A stretch of 64,000 bases of DNA from Paenibacillus allorhizosphaerae (GTDB lineage: Bacteria > Bacillota > Bacilli > Paenibacillales > NBRC-103111). The position numbers were made by a program, and so were the translations under genes. The stretch spans positions 1 to 64,000 of the forward strand of contig NZ_CAJVCE010000025.1 in the NCBI RefSeq assembly GCF_910594985.1. The letters run 5' to 3'. How positions within the stretch are numbered: position 1 is the stretch's first letter; each line of letters starts with the position of its first letter. Below are positions 8,234-16,880 of this stretch, piece after piece. The notes under the pieces are model-generated. The model saw nothing but the letters and a program-made list of their open reading frames with translations, had not been told where the DNA came from and ran no database searches.

Positions 8234-8280
8234 AAAAGACGCTTTCAAACCACTTCCGAGTGGGATGAAAGCGTCTTTTT
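8234..8280 (+). terminator. mnmA terminator
   Basis: Perfect stem AAAAGACGCTTTCA (8234-8247) with TGAAAGCGTCTTTT (8266-8279), containing a smaller CCACT/AGTGG hairpin and followed by a T run. Confidence 0.9.
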
Positions 8281-8344
8281 TCGCATCAAGCTTTGGATAA
8301 TACGTCCCCAGCCGGCTGCTGTGCTTTGACCGGACTTAGTTTTT

Positions 8345-8700
8345 CCTTACTCATCCATAGAACCATACGATGGTGAGTACCGCAGGAACGAGCGCCCAAA
8401 GCAACGTATGGGCAATGGAACCGGAGAGCGCTCCCGTAATTTTATCCAGCATCGCGGCGGGTTGCCGCTCCGAGTCTCCGGCGACAACAACTGGCGCGGA
8501 TCGCTGAAGCTGATTCCCGCTCCGCTCGCGCCGCCTCCGAGAACGGCCCGACGTCACCGGCTAATAAATTGCGCTGGATGATGACGAAGACGGTAATGCC
8601 AAAGGTCATGCCAAGCGAACGCACAAAAGCTATGTCGAGTTGGCCGTGCCGCGCTGCCGCATATCGAAGAGATGAATGCGCGCCATCCCGAGCACGGAGA
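8345..8700 (-). pseudogene. decayed MFS (DHA2/EmrB-type) transporter, C-terminal remnant
   Basis: Two stretches on the minus strand resemble the last part of 14-helix multidrug MFS transporters but lie in different frames: FVRSLGMTFGITVFVIIQRN (about 8559-8618), then DPRQLLSPETRSGNPP (about 8455-8505) running by another shift into AMLDKITGALSGSIAHTLLW and a final hydrophobic helix ending at the stop near 8351. At least one frameshift separates them and the N-terminal two thirds of the protein are gone. It lies just downstream of the CNNM/CBS gene. No intact gene can be drawn here. Confidence 0.6.
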
Positions 8701-8750
8701 ACGAGAGCATTGTTTCGTTGTACTGCCTTCAAGCACACATTGTTACGCTG

Positions 8751-10106
8751 CTATGTTCCTTCAGCCGCAGTGGTGTCAATATCGGACTGCGGTTCTTCGT
8801 CCTGCGGCAGCCGCTTTTTGACAAGTATTCGCGATATGCGCAAATGATCGGTTTCCTCGATGATGAACAGGGTGGAATCTCCGCCACCGATGCGTTGGTT
8901 TTTCTTCGGCGGCATTTCCACTTGGGAATAGATCCATCCGCCGATCGTATCGTAATCGTCCGAAGCGATTTGCAAACCGAAAAAGCTGTTCACTTCCTCA
9001 ATCAGCATCCGGCCGTCGATCGAATATGCCGCATCGTCTGTTTTTTCAATCTGCGGGCGCTCCTCGTCGAATTCATCCTGAATTTCTCCAACGATCTCTT
9101 CGATGATGTCCTCGAACGTCACAAGCCCCGATGTGCCTCCGTATTCGTCGATCAATAACGCCATCTGCGTTTTCTTTTTTTGCATCAGCTTAAGCAGCGC
9201 GCTAATATGCATCGATTCCGGCACTTTCGTCATCGGACGGATCATCGCCTGCAAACTGTTCGTATCCGCCTCGGTCGTCAGCAGATCTTTAATATGAATA
9301 AAGCCGATAATACTATCTTTATCCGGGTCGCAGACAGGGTATCGCGTATGCATTTCGTTGATCGCAAGCGCTTTGTTTTCTTCATACGTATTGTTGGCGT
9401 ACAGGCAAACCATTTCCGTTCGGGGAATCATGATTTCCCGGGCATGCGTTTCCGTAAACTCGAAAATATTGTCCACAAGCGCAAGCTCGGTGCTGTCGAT
9501 CAATCCGCTCTGATTGCTTTCTTTCATCAAGACGCGAATTTCCTCTTCCGTGTGAGCTAGCCGCGTCTCTTCCGTCGGCTCAATGCCGGCAAACCGCAGC
9601 AGCATGTTCGAAGCCCCGTTCAAAAACCAAATAAACGGATACATCAGGCGGTAAAACCCGATCAAAGGCACGGAGGCAAGCAGCGTTACCTGCTCAGACT
9701 TGCGGATCGCGTAAGTTTTCGGAAATTGCTCGCCAAGCGTAATATGCAACACGGTGATCAGGGAAAAAGCAGCTATGAATGAAATGGTATGAATGACGGA
9801 GTCGGGCAGCCTAAGCGGATAAAGCAGAGGTTCCAGCACACGGGCTACGACAGGCTCCCCGATCCAGCCTAGACCGAGCGAGGTAAGCGTAATGCCGAGC
9901 TGGCAAGCGGATAAGTAGGCATCGAGGTTTCCGACAATCGATTTGGCGAAGCCGGCGCTTCGGTTTCCTTCCTGAACCAGCGTATCGATTCGGCTGGATC
10001 TCACTTTGACCATGGCAAATTCGGCAGCCACGAAAAAACCGTTCAAAAACACCAACAGCAGCACAAAAAAGATGTTCAGAAGTAACGGTACAGAGCCATC
10101 GCTCAA
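8751..10106 (-). CDS. CNNM/CorC-type membrane protein with CBS pair (hemolysin family)
   Basis: Membrane protein of 451 aa. The N-terminal CNNM (DUF21) domain has about four helices (residues 8-30, 60-80, 100-125, 135-155). It is followed by two CBS domains (about 215-330, including MIPRTEMVCL and YGGTSGLVTFEDIIEEIVG) and a C-terminal CorC_HlyC domain (about 350-430). Relatives take part in magnesium or cobalt efflux and in stress tolerance; the old name hemolysin is misleading. The start is TTG at 10106 behind AGGT. It is monocistronic, with the MFS remnant downstream. Confidence 0.9.
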   Translation of the reverse strand: MSDGSVPLLLNIFFVLLLVFLNGFFVAAEFAMVKVRSSRIDTLVQEGNRSAGFAKSIVGNLDAYLSACQLGITLTSLGLGWIGEPVVARVLEPLLYPLRLPDSVIHTISFIAAFSLITVLHITLGEQFPKTYAIRKSEQVTLLASVPLIGFYRLMYPFIWFLNGASNMLLRFAGIEPTEETRLAHTEEEIRVLMKESNQSGLIDSTELALVDNIFEFTETHAREIMIPRTEMVCLYANNTYEENKALAINEMHTRYPVCDPDKDSIIGFIHIKDLLTTEADTNSLQAMIRPMTKVPESMHISALLKLMQKKKTQMALLIDEYGGTSGLVTFEDIIEEIVGEIQDEFDEERPQIEKTDDAAYSIDGRMLIEEVNSFFGLQIASDDYDTIGGWIYSQVEMPPKKNQRIGGGDSTLFIIEETDHLRISRILVKKRLPQDEEPQSDIDTTAAEGT

Positions 10107-10399
10107 ATGTTTTACCTACCCACCCGCTGAGGCGAACAGGTACACCTCCCTTGGAATACCAAATTGTAAGCCGCTTGGCCGTGTCACAGGAAATGTAAAT
10201 AGACTGTTAATCAAATTATAAGCGCATAACCTGTTCAAATATGCTTTATTTGCATGAATCGGAACGAACTTTTCGGAGCATTCGCATTTCGAAGGGAGTA
10301 AAACGCTCAACGTTTAGGAGGACAAGTTCGAACGTTTGCGGGTGGCGGTGTGACTTGGTGGCGGGATATCAGGATCGGGGTTCCGTTGGACAAGGCAGG
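10107..10399. other. intergenic region without a recognised gene
   Basis: Lies between the divergent CNNM/CBS gene and the toxin promoter. The minus strand holds an isolated strong AAGGGAGGTG at about 10150 with no credible start behind it. Otherwise I see only AT-rich sequence around 10190-10260, where the CNNM/CBS promoter presumably lies. Confidence 0.4.
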
Positions 10400-10428
10400 T
10401 TCATACGCAAGGTAAAATATGGTACAAT
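10400..10428 (+). promoter_or_regulatory. promoter of the holin-like toxin
   Basis: TTCATA (10400-10405), 17-bp spacer, extended -10 TGG-TACAAT (10423-10428). It lies 66 bp upstream of the toxin start, giving a leader of about 60 nt. Confidence 0.55.
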
Positions 10429-10493
10429 TAAGCAATCACGATAGAACGGCTTTATAGGCGGTCGGCTAACCTCTCGGAAGGGAGGTGATGCCT

Positions 10494-10580
10494 GTGGAGG
10501 TGTATCAAGCGCTTACTCTGATGTTCATGTTCGGCATGTTCATCTTAGCCTTGCTTACTTACCTTAACAAAAAGAAATAG
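10494..10580 (+). CDS. putative holin-like toxin (Hol-Tox), type I toxin-antitoxin
   Basis: A 28-residue peptide: start GTG at 10494, eight bases after GGAGG of AAGGGAGGTG. The sequence is MEVYQALTLMFMFGMFILAL followed by LTYLNKKK. This is a short polar N terminus, one membrane helix and a lysine tail, the pattern of the Firmicutes holin-like toxin family, whose members typically begin with MTVYETL-like text. Such peptides disrupt membrane potential when overproduced and are held down by an antisense RNA over the 3' end. A convergent promoter and hairpin downstream fit that arrangement. An ATG two codons upstream overlaps the ribosome binding site. Confidence 0.75.
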   Translation: MEVYQALTLMFMFGMFILALLTYLNKKK

Positions 10581-10695
10581 ACCGCCCTCTGCAAAGGTAG
10601 ACGGTCTATTTCGTCGCAGCACCCTTTGAAGCCAACCGCCCTTAAAAGCGGCTATTGTGCGTCGAAGAGCGGATGTTGACGCATCCTCTCTTCTT
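10570..10695 (-). ncRNA. candidate antisense antitoxin RNA
   Basis: From the promoter at 10702-10729 transcription would start near 10695 and run leftward to the hairpin whose arms lie at 10575-10584 and 10602-10611, followed by CTTTTTG on the minus strand. The RNA would overlap the toxin's stop codon and last codons, as in TxpA/RatA-type systems. Inferred from arrangement only. Confidence 0.45.
10575..10611. terminator. shared hairpin between toxin and antisense RNA
   Basis: AAATAGACCG (10575-10584) pairs with CGGTCTATTT (10602-10611). It has T runs on both sides, better on the minus strand, so it can end both converging transcripts. Confidence 0.7.
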
Positions 10696-10701
10696 TTACT
10701 T

Positions 10702-10729
10702 AGTATATGCATGCAGCCCGAAGGTAAAA
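10702..10729 (-). promoter_or_regulatory. promoter of the candidate antisense RNA
   Basis: Minus strand: TTTTAC (10724-10729), 16-bp spacer, TATACT (10702-10707), facing the toxin gene. Confidence 0.45.
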
Positions 10730-10931
10730 CACTCATTACTTAATATCTTATACAATGTTATGGGTATTGACAATACCATTTTCATAGAATAATAGTGAAT
10801 AGGCTCGTATATCGCTTATGACGCGCGTCCCCTCTACTGCACTACAGGAAATATATCCATGTACTTTATGCAAACTTCTTCCGATCCGTGCATATTCGCA
10901 TGGCAGCTGTCAGGCTCTTTCTTGCTAAAAG
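10730..10931. other. intergenic region with an orphan promoter-like site
   Basis: No gene is recognised. A plus-strand TTGACA (10767-10772), 17-bp spacer, TAATAG (10790-10795) resembles a sigmaA promoter but leads into no reading frame and toward the end of rarA. Confidence 0.35.
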
Positions 10932-10954
10932 AAAAACCTCGTATTCCACGAGGT
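10932..10954 (-). terminator. rarA terminator
   Basis: ACCTCGT (10936-10942) with ACGAGGT (10948-10954), followed on the minus strand by TTTTTC. Confidence 0.8.
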
Positions 10955-10969
10955 GTGCCTTTGGCGATA

Positions 10970-12286
10970 TTATTGCCGGCCCGAGGAGCGGCGTCTTTGT
11001 TGATTTTGGCTGATCTTATCTTCCATCCCTTGGCGGGATGCCTCGTAAAAATACTCCTGCTTGATCGGATCGGGCAAATATTGCTGATCCACGTAGTGGC
11101 CGGGATAGTTATGCGGATACATATAGCCCTTATGTCCGAGCTGTTCCGCTCCTTTGTAATGCGTATCTCTCAGATGCATCGGCACCTCCGCAGAGCGCAG
11201 CCGTTCCATCGCCTCCATCGCTTTTCCGATCGCCATGGGAATGGCGTTGGATTTGGGGCTCTCCACTGCAAATAAAATAGCCTGGGCAATGACGTATTTC
11301 GATTCAGGCCAGCCGATTTTGTGATAGGCGTCCATCGCGGTAACAGCTTGCACCATCGCTTGCGGATTGGCAAGACCGATGTCCTCGCTGCACATGACGA
11401 TCAGCCGCCGCAGAAACGTCATCGGATCCATACCCAGCTTTTCGACGGCGTGCAGAAACCAGAACAGCGCCGCGTCGCTAGAGCCGCGCAAGCTTTTGTG
11501 AAACGCGGACAGCACGTCGTACTGCGTCGATTCGTCCGCTTTGACGGTCGGGCGCCGAATCGACTCTTCGGCAACCTCGAGCGTTAGGCGCACGGTACCG
11601 CTTGCCTCGGGCGGCGTCGTCACCGCCGCAAGCTCGAGCGCATTGAGCGCCCGGCGAATATCGCCGCCGGCCATCCGCGACAGATGCTCGAGCGCGCCGT
11701 CCTCAGCCTCGATCGCCATGAAGCCGAGTCCGCGGTCGCGGTCAGCAAGCGCCCGGCGCATGGCGATCAGCGAGTGCTCGTGCGTCAAGGGCTGCAGTTG
11801 AAACAGTGTCGAACGCGAGAGCAGCGCGCCGTTGACGTGGTGGAACGGATTTTCCGTCGTCGCTCCGATAAAAATAATGATCCCCTGTTCTACCGCAGGC
11901 AGCAGCGCGTCTTGCCTGGACGTATTGAACCGGTGTACCTCGTCAAGGAACAAAATCGTCTTTTTGCCGTACAGCGTCCGATTTTGTTTCGCTTGATCGA
12001 TTACTTCGCGAACATCCTTGACGCTGGCATCGACCGCATTCAGCTTCACAAATATGCCCGACGTCCGATGGGAAATAATGTTCGCCAACGTCGTCTTGCC
12101 GGTGCCGGGAGGACCGTACAGCAAAATCGAGGTCACTTGATCCGCCTCAATGGCGCGACGCAGCAGCTTCCCGGCTCCAACGATGTGCTCCTGCCCGATA
12201 TATTCATCCAGCGTCACCGGACGCATCCGGTCCGCCAGCAGTTTGCCGCTTGGACTTTGCTCCGCCGCCAGTGTAAATAGATCCAT
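10970..12286 (-). CDS. rarA: replication-associated recombination protein RarA (MgsA)
   Basis: AAA+ ATPase of 438 aa that acts at stalled replication forks and interacts with single-stranded DNA binding protein. Visible features are a Walker A loop LLYGPPGTGKTTLANII (about residues 55-71), Walker B ILFLDEVHRF, sensor 1 GATTENP, and the C-terminal tetramerisation region with MHLRDTHYKGAEQLGHKG near the end. It ends in a basic Ser/Arg tail. It corresponds to B. subtilis YrvN and holds the same position between the hisS-aspS unit and cymR/mnmA. It has its own terminator downstream, and tcdA is terminated upstream, so it is probably transcribed alone. Confidence 0.95.
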   Translation of the reverse strand: MDLFTLAAEQSPSGKLLADRMRPVTLDEYIGQEHIVGAGKLLRRAIEADQVTSILLYGPPGTGKTTLANIISHRTSGIFVKLNAVDASVKDVREVIDQAKQNRTLYGKKTILFLDEVHRFNTSRQDALLPAVEQGIIIFIGATTENPFHHVNGALLSRSTLFQLQPLTHEHSLIAMRRALADRDRGLGFMAIEAEDGALEHLSRMAGGDIRRALNALELAAVTTPPEASGTVRLTLEVAEESIRRPTVKADESTQYDVLSAFHKSLRGSSDAALFWFLHAVEKLGMDPMTFLRRLIVMCSEDIGLANPQAMVQAVTAMDAYHKIGWPESKYVIAQAILFAVESPKSNAIPMAIGKAMEAMERLRSAEVPMHLRDTHYKGAEQLGHKGYMYPHNYPGHYVDQQYLPDPIKQEYFYEASRQGMEDKISQNQQRRRSSGRQ

Positions 12287-12383
12287 CTCTCACACAACCT
12301 TTATTCGTATGAAATAAAAACAGTGCGACTTGTCGGCTGCTATCGCCCCGATCCTGACAACCCGCAGTGAAATTGGCGCGCAA

Positions 12384-12434
12384 AAAAAGAAACACAGGGC
12401 TTCGGTATATGTTCCCCTACCAACCCTATGTTTC
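12384..12434 (-). terminator. terminator of the hisS-aspS-tcdA unit
   Basis: GAAACATAGGG (arm 12424-12434) pairs with CCCTGTGTTTC (arm 12389-12399) on the minus strand and is followed by TTTTTTT. It lies about 70 bp after the tcdA stop. Confidence 0.85.
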
Positions 12435-12505
12435 TATTATAAAGGACTGCAACGGTTTAATAAACCTCAGCGTCGTTCCCGCTCCCTACGGCAGCAAGCG
12501 CTTTG

Positions 12506-13258
12506 CTACTGAATCCCGTTCTTCGCCAGCAAGTCTCTTACCGCTACACTGACCATAATCAGCCCCGCAACCGGCGGTACGAATGCATTGCTGGCCGGCG
12601 GTTGCTGCGCTTTGCGGATTTCCGGCGCATTCTCCGGTACAATGCGCTGGGTCACATCGCCCCGCGGCCTTATCGGCTCTTCCGTGGAGAAGACGACCTT
12701 GACGCCCTTCTTAATCCCTTCCTTGCGAAGCTTGTGGCGAATGACTCTGGCCATCGGATCGACGGTCGTCTTTGAAATGTCCGCCACCTGGAATCGGGTC
12801 GGGTCCATCTTGTTCGCCGCGCCCATACAGGAAATGATCGGGATTTTGCGCGTCAAGCATTGCTTGATCAAATGAATTTTATAGCTGATCGTGTCCGACG
12901 CGTCAAGCACGTAATCGATCGGATATTCGAACAGCCGCTCGTACGTTTCCTCCGTGTAAAACATTTTCAGAGCAACGGCGTCGCATTCCGGATTGATTTG
13001 CAAAATGCGGTCGCGCATCAGCTCAGCCTTCGGCTGACCCACGGTCGTGGTGAGCGCATGAATTTGCCGGTTCACGTTCGTAATATCGACGACGTCCTTA
13101 TCGACCATGACGACGCGGCCGACGCCGGTGCGGGCGAGCGCTTCGGCGGCAATCGATCCGACGCCGCCGATGCCGAGCACCGCCACCGTACTGTTTTTCA
13201 TGGCTTTTAGACCTTCGGGTCCGATCGCAAGCTCCGTTCGCGAAAATTGATGCAGCAT
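12506..13258 (-). CDS. tcdA: tRNA threonylcarbamoyladenosine dehydratase TcdA
   Basis: E1/ThiF-like enzyme of 250 aa that uses ATP to cyclise t6A at position 37 of tRNA to ct6A. It has the nucleotide loop VLGIGGVGSIAAEALARTGV (about residues 29-48), the acidic VMVDKDVVDITNVNRQ segment, the conserved DASD, and ISCMGAANKMDPTRF with its cysteine (about 143). It corresponds to B. subtilis YrvM. Only 30 bp separate it from aspS, so it is probably the last gene of the T-box-controlled unit, placing a tRNA-modification enzyme beside two tRNA synthetases. Confidence 0.93.
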   Translation of the reverse strand: MLHQFSRTELAIGPEGLKAMKNSTVAVLGIGGVGSIAAEALARTGVGRVVMVDKDVVDITNVNRQIHALTTTVGQPKAELMRDRILQINPECDAVALKMFYTEETYERLFEYPIDYVLDASDTISYKIHLIKQCLTRKIPIISCMGAANKMDPTRFQVADISKTTVDPMARVIRHKLRKEGIKKGVKVVFSTEEPIRPRGDVTQRIVPENAPEIRKAQQPPASNAFVPPVAGLIMVSVAVRDLLAKNGIQ

Positions 13259-13288
13259 CTGCTTAAGCCCACACTCCTTATTCGATTC

Positions 13289-15067
13289 TTATTTGGAAGA
13301 AGGCTGCTTGAGCGCAACACGGATCGAAAGCTGCTCCAACTGCTTGTCGTCCACCGGTCCCGGCGCATCCGTCAGCAGATCGGTCGCGCTTGCGGTTTTC
13401 GGGAACGCGATCGTTTCACGCAAGTTGTTGCGTCCTGTAATCAGCATGACCAGACGGTCAAAGCCGAACGCGATACCCCCGTGCGGCGGCGTGCCGTATT
13501 CGAACGCTTCGAGCAGGAAGCCGAATTTCTCTTGCGCCTCTTCCTTGGAAAAGCCAAGTGCGCCGAACATTTTTTCCTGCACTTCGCGCTTGTAAATCCG
13601 CATGGAGCCGCCGCCCACTTCATAGCCGTTCAGCACAAGGTCATACGCTTGCGCGCGAATTTGCCCCGGATCGGTATCGAAGAAATGCACATCTTCTTCT
13701 TTCGGACGAGTGAACGGATGGTGCTCCGCCACGTAACGTTTTTCTTCTTCATCATAGCTGAGCAGCGGGAAATCAACCACCCAAGCGAATTTGAACTGGC
13801 TTTCGTCGATCAGGCCGAGCTCGCGGCCGATTTTGAGACGCAGGTTGCCGAGCACGTCCGCAACCACTTTCTTCTTGTCGGCGGAGAACAGCAGCAGGTC
13901 GCCTTCTTCGGCATCCAGACGTTGTTTCAGCAGCTCCAGCTCCTGCTCGTTGAAGAACTTCACTATCGGCCCTTTCAATTCGCCTTCTTTATACGTGATC
14001 CAGGCGAGACCCTTGGCGCCGTAACGGGCGGCGAATACGCCGAGATCGTCGATCTCCTTGCGGCTCCAGCTTGCGCAGCCCTTGGCGTTGAGCGCCTTGA
14101 CTTGACCGCCGTTCTTAATGACGTTCGCGAACACTTGAACGCCGGAATCGGATACGATATCCGACACGTCTTTCAGCTCGAGTCCGAAGCGAAGGTCCGG
14201 CTTGTCGGAGCCGTACTTGCCCATGGCATCCGCATAGCTGATTCGCTGGAACGGCGTAGGGATGTCCGCGTTTGCGGTTTCTTTGAACAAACGGACGACG
14301 AGCTTCTCCATCAACTCAAGCAGTTGATCCTGCGACAGGAACGACGTCTCGATGTCGACTTGCGTAAATTCCGGCTGGCGGTCGGCGCGCAGGTCTTCGT
14401 CGCGGAAGCAGCGGGCGATTTGATAATAGCGCTCCATGCCGCCTACCATCAGCAGCTGCTTGAAAATTTGCGGCGATTGCGGCAGCGCGAAAAACTCGCC
14501 CGGGTGCACCCGGCTTGGCACCAAATAATCACGCGCGCCTTCCGGAGTGCTCTTGGTCAAGATCGGCGTTTCGATCTCAATGAAGCCGTTGTCGTCGAGG
14601 TAATCGCGGAACACTTTGGCCGCTTTGGAACGAAGCATCAGCGTACGCTGCATTTCCGGACGGCGCAGGTCCAGGTAACGGTATTTCAAGCGAAGCGATT
14701 CGTCGATTTCTATGCCGTCTTCGATGAAGAACGGCGGGTTTTTGGCCGCGTTCATAATCTCGATTTCCGTTACGCGAATTTCAATCTCGCCTGTCGGGAT
14801 ATTTGGATTTACGGTTTCCTTGTCGCGCTCTACGACTTGGCCGCGTACGGCAAGCACGTACTCGTTACGGGCGCGGTCGGCAATGGCGAGCGCATCGCCG
14901 GAAAACGCCGGGTTAAAGACGATTTGCATAAGGCCGCTGCGGTCGCGCAGATCGATAAACAATACGCCGCCCAAATCGCGCCGGCGCTGTACCCAGCCGT
15001 TCAAAACGACGGTTTCCCCGACGTTCGCTTTCGTTAAGGCTCCGCAATGATGTGTTTTTAACAACAT
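13289..15067 (-). CDS. aspS: aspartyl-tRNA synthetase
   Basis: Class IIb synthetase of 592 aa, the normal bacterial length, charging tRNA-Asp. The N-terminal OB-fold anticodon domain (about residues 15-105) is followed by the catalytic core with FALPQSPQIFKQLLM, motif 2 RCFRDEDLRADRQPEFTQVD, the bacterial insertion domain (about 290-410) and motif 3 GIAFGFDRLVML near 530. A GGAGGT lies before the ATG. It follows hisS by 39 bp and the pair shares the T-box leader upstream. Whether it also charges tRNA-Asn cannot be decided without checking for asnS or gatCAB elsewhere. Confidence 0.97.
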   Translation of the reverse strand: MLLKTHHCGALTKANVGETVVLNGWVQRRRDLGGVLFIDLRDRSGLMQIVFNPAFSGDALAIADRARNEYVLAVRGQVVERDKETVNPNIPTGEIEIRVTEIEIMNAAKNPPFFIEDGIEIDESLRLKYRYLDLRRPEMQRTLMLRSKAAKVFRDYLDDNGFIEIETPILTKSTPEGARDYLVPSRVHPGEFFALPQSPQIFKQLLMVGGMERYYQIARCFRDEDLRADRQPEFTQVDIETSFLSQDQLLELMEKLVVRLFKETANADIPTPFQRISYADAMGKYGSDKPDLRFGLELKDVSDIVSDSGVQVFANVIKNGGQVKALNAKGCASWSRKEIDDLGVFAARYGAKGLAWITYKEGELKGPIVKFFNEQELELLKQRLDAEEGDLLLFSADKKKVVADVLGNLRLKIGRELGLIDESQFKFAWVVDFPLLSYDEEEKRYVAEHHPFTRPKEEDVHFFDTDPGQIRAQAYDLVLNGYEVGGGSMRIYKREVQEKMFGALGFSKEEAQEKFGFLLEAFEYGTPPHGGIAFGFDRLVMLITGRNNLRETIAFPKTASATDLLTDAPGPVDDKQLEQLSIRVALKQPSSK

Positions 15068-15106
15068 TTGATATCTACCTCCAAGTTTGGTTAAGAATGG
15101 ACTCCC

Positions 15107-16369
15107 TTATACATGCCGGTTTCGGCTTTGCATCGTTTGCGCGAATGAAGCGAGCGATACGGTTTCCTGCTCGCCTGTCGCCATCGCTTTGACAGTGATT
15201 TCACTCCGGGCGAGCTCGTCATCGCCAAGGATGGCTACATAGGCCGCGTTGTAACGGTCGGCCGATTTCATCTGCGCCTTGATTTTACGGCCGAGATAGT
15301 CCTTCTCGGCCTTGAGCCCCGCCAGGCGCAGGTCGTGAAGCAGCTTGACGCACGCTTTCTCGGCGGCTTCGCCGAGCGCGACCAGATACACGTCAAGCGG
15401 TTTGGGTGCCGGGATGTCGACGCCTTGCGACTGCAGCACAAGCAGGATGCGCTCCATCCCGAGACCAAGCCCGACGCCGGGTTGATCCTGCCCGCCGATT
15501 TGGCTGACGAGGCCGTTATAGCGGCCGCCCCCGCCAATCGTATCAATCGCGCCGATCCCGCCGGCTTTATACTCGAACGCCGTATGCGTGTAGTAATCCA
15601 GACCGCGGACAAGGCGCGGATTCAAGCGGAACGGAATATCCATCGCTGTCAAGTAATCCTGTACCGCCTGGAAGTGCGTGGAGCATTCTTCATCGAGATG
15701 CTCGACGATGGTTGGTGCCCCTTCGCCGTATTTCTGGTCTATTTTACAGTCCAGAATCCGCATCGGGTTGCGGTCAAAGCGCGATTGGCAATCCTTGCAA
15801 AGCTTATCCTTCACCGGCGCAAAGAAACGCTGAATGTGTTCGCGGTAAGCCGCGCGCACCGCCGGATTGCCGACGGAGTTGATCTCCACGGTTACTTCCT
15901 TCAGCCCAAGCTCCTTGTAGAACGTATACCCGAGCGCGATCACTTCCGCATCGATGGACGGATCCTGCGATCCGAACGCTTCGACCCCGAACTGGTGGAA
16001 TTGGCGGTAACGTCCGGCCTGCGGCTGTTCATACCGAAACATCGGGCCGATATAGTACAGCTTGTTCACGTCCGGTTCGCCGTACAGCTTGTTTTCCAGA
16101 TAGGCCCGAACAACGCCGGCCGTCCCTTCCGGGCGGAGCGAGATGCTGCGGTCGGCTTTATCCAGGAACGTGTACATTTCTTTCTCCACGATGTCCGTTG
16201 TTTCTCCGACGCCGCGCTGGAACAGCTCGGTATGCTCGAAGACGGGCGTGCGAATTTCTTTGTAGTTGAACCTTGCGCAGAGCTCCCTCGCTTTGGTTTC
16301 GATATACTGCCATTTTTCGATTTCACCGGGCAGCAGATCCTGCGTACCTTTTGGCTTTTGAATACTCAT
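15107..16369 (-). CDS. hisS: histidyl-tRNA synthetase
   Basis: Class II synthetase of 420 aa. It shows motif 1 around KEIRTPVFEHTELFQRGVG, motif 2 PMFRYEQPQAGRYRQFHQFG (about residues 105-125), the histidine-specific LVRGLDYYTHTAFEY and GGGGRYNGLVSQ (the common family form is GGGRYDGL, so an Asn replaces the Asp), motif 3 GLGLGMERILL, and a C-terminal anticodon-binding domain. It is the first gene after the T-box leader and is cotranscribed with aspS and probably tcdA. Confidence 0.96.
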   Translation of the reverse strand: MSIQKPKGTQDLLPGEIEKWQYIETKARELCARFNYKEIRTPVFEHTELFQRGVGETTDIVEKEMYTFLDKADRSISLRPEGTAGVVRAYLENKLYGEPDVNKLYYIGPMFRYEQPQAGRYRQFHQFGVEAFGSQDPSIDAEVIALGYTFYKELGLKEVTVEINSVGNPAVRAAYREHIQRFFAPVKDKLCKDCQSRFDRNPMRILDCKIDQKYGEGAPTIVEHLDEECSTHFQAVQDYLTAMDIPFRLNPRLVRGLDYYTHTAFEYKAGGIGAIDTIGGGGRYNGLVSQIGGQDQPGVGLGLGMERILLVLQSQGVDIPAPKPLDVYLVALGEAAEKACVKLLHDLRLAGLKAEKDYLGRKIKAQMKSADRYNAAYVAILGDDELARSEITVKAMATGEQETVSLASFAQTMQSRNRHV

Positions 16370-16411
16370 CTATGTTCCAGCTCCTTTCTTCCCGGCTCAT
16401 GCGGGTTCAAA

Positions 16412-16720
16412 ATAAAAAACTCCCGCCCCTGATTGCAGCATTGCAGTCAGGGACGAGAGTTGATGTCGATCAGGCTCCCGCGGTACCACCCACGATTCGA
16501 ACGAACCGATTCACCGGTTCATTCACACTTTAAGTATGCGGTTAACGCCCGCCTGCGCCGGTCGACTACTGCCCGTAAGGGTTCGCCGCCGGTCCTCCGG
16601 GAGGTCTGTTCGTCCGATTCGCATAAGGAAGCTTTCAGCCGGCGGCTTCCCTCTCTGGTTATGCAAGGTTCGAATTACTTTGTCCCATCAACGGATCAAC
16701 GAATTTCGATTAAGAATTAA
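16412..16720 (-). promoter_or_regulatory. T-box riboswitch before hisS-aspS
   Basis: The minus strand carries the T-box sequence GGGTGGTACCGCGGGAGC (about 16474-16491) followed by a terminator stem (16420-16460) with a T run. Upstream, Stem I is visible: AGTA loop-E motif, AGAGAG with GGCTGAAAG of the distal loop (about 16628-16660), and a specifier loop after TTATGCGAAT. The codon there reads GAC (16612-16614), aspartate, and I find no CAC or CAT in register. Uncharged tRNA would stabilise the antiterminator and raise synthesis of both synthetases. Confidence 0.93.
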
Positions 16721-16725
16721 GCATT

Positions 16726-16754
16726 ATTCTATACGCGATTTTTACCAAAGTCAA
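16726..16754 (-). promoter_or_regulatory. promoter of the T-box leader
   Basis: Minus strand: TTGACT (16749-16754), exact 17-bp spacer, TAGAAT (16726-16731). Transcription would begin near 16719, just before Stem I. Between this and the FAD gene (16755-16880) nothing is recognised. Confidence 0.85.
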
Positions 16755-16880
16755 GCAAAAAACGACATATGGGTGTTACCCGGCATGCTGCCGTAAGCCA
16801 AATCGCAGCTTTGTCCCCATCATCTGACCGTCTTGCTGCGCCGAAAAACATATGCGCAGAAGTCATTCGCGAAGCTGATG

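Noticed and set aside
13247..15037. 596-residue plus-strand frame
   Set aside because: Fully antisense to aspS, whose motifs are intact; a codon-bias shadow of GC-rich coding sequence.
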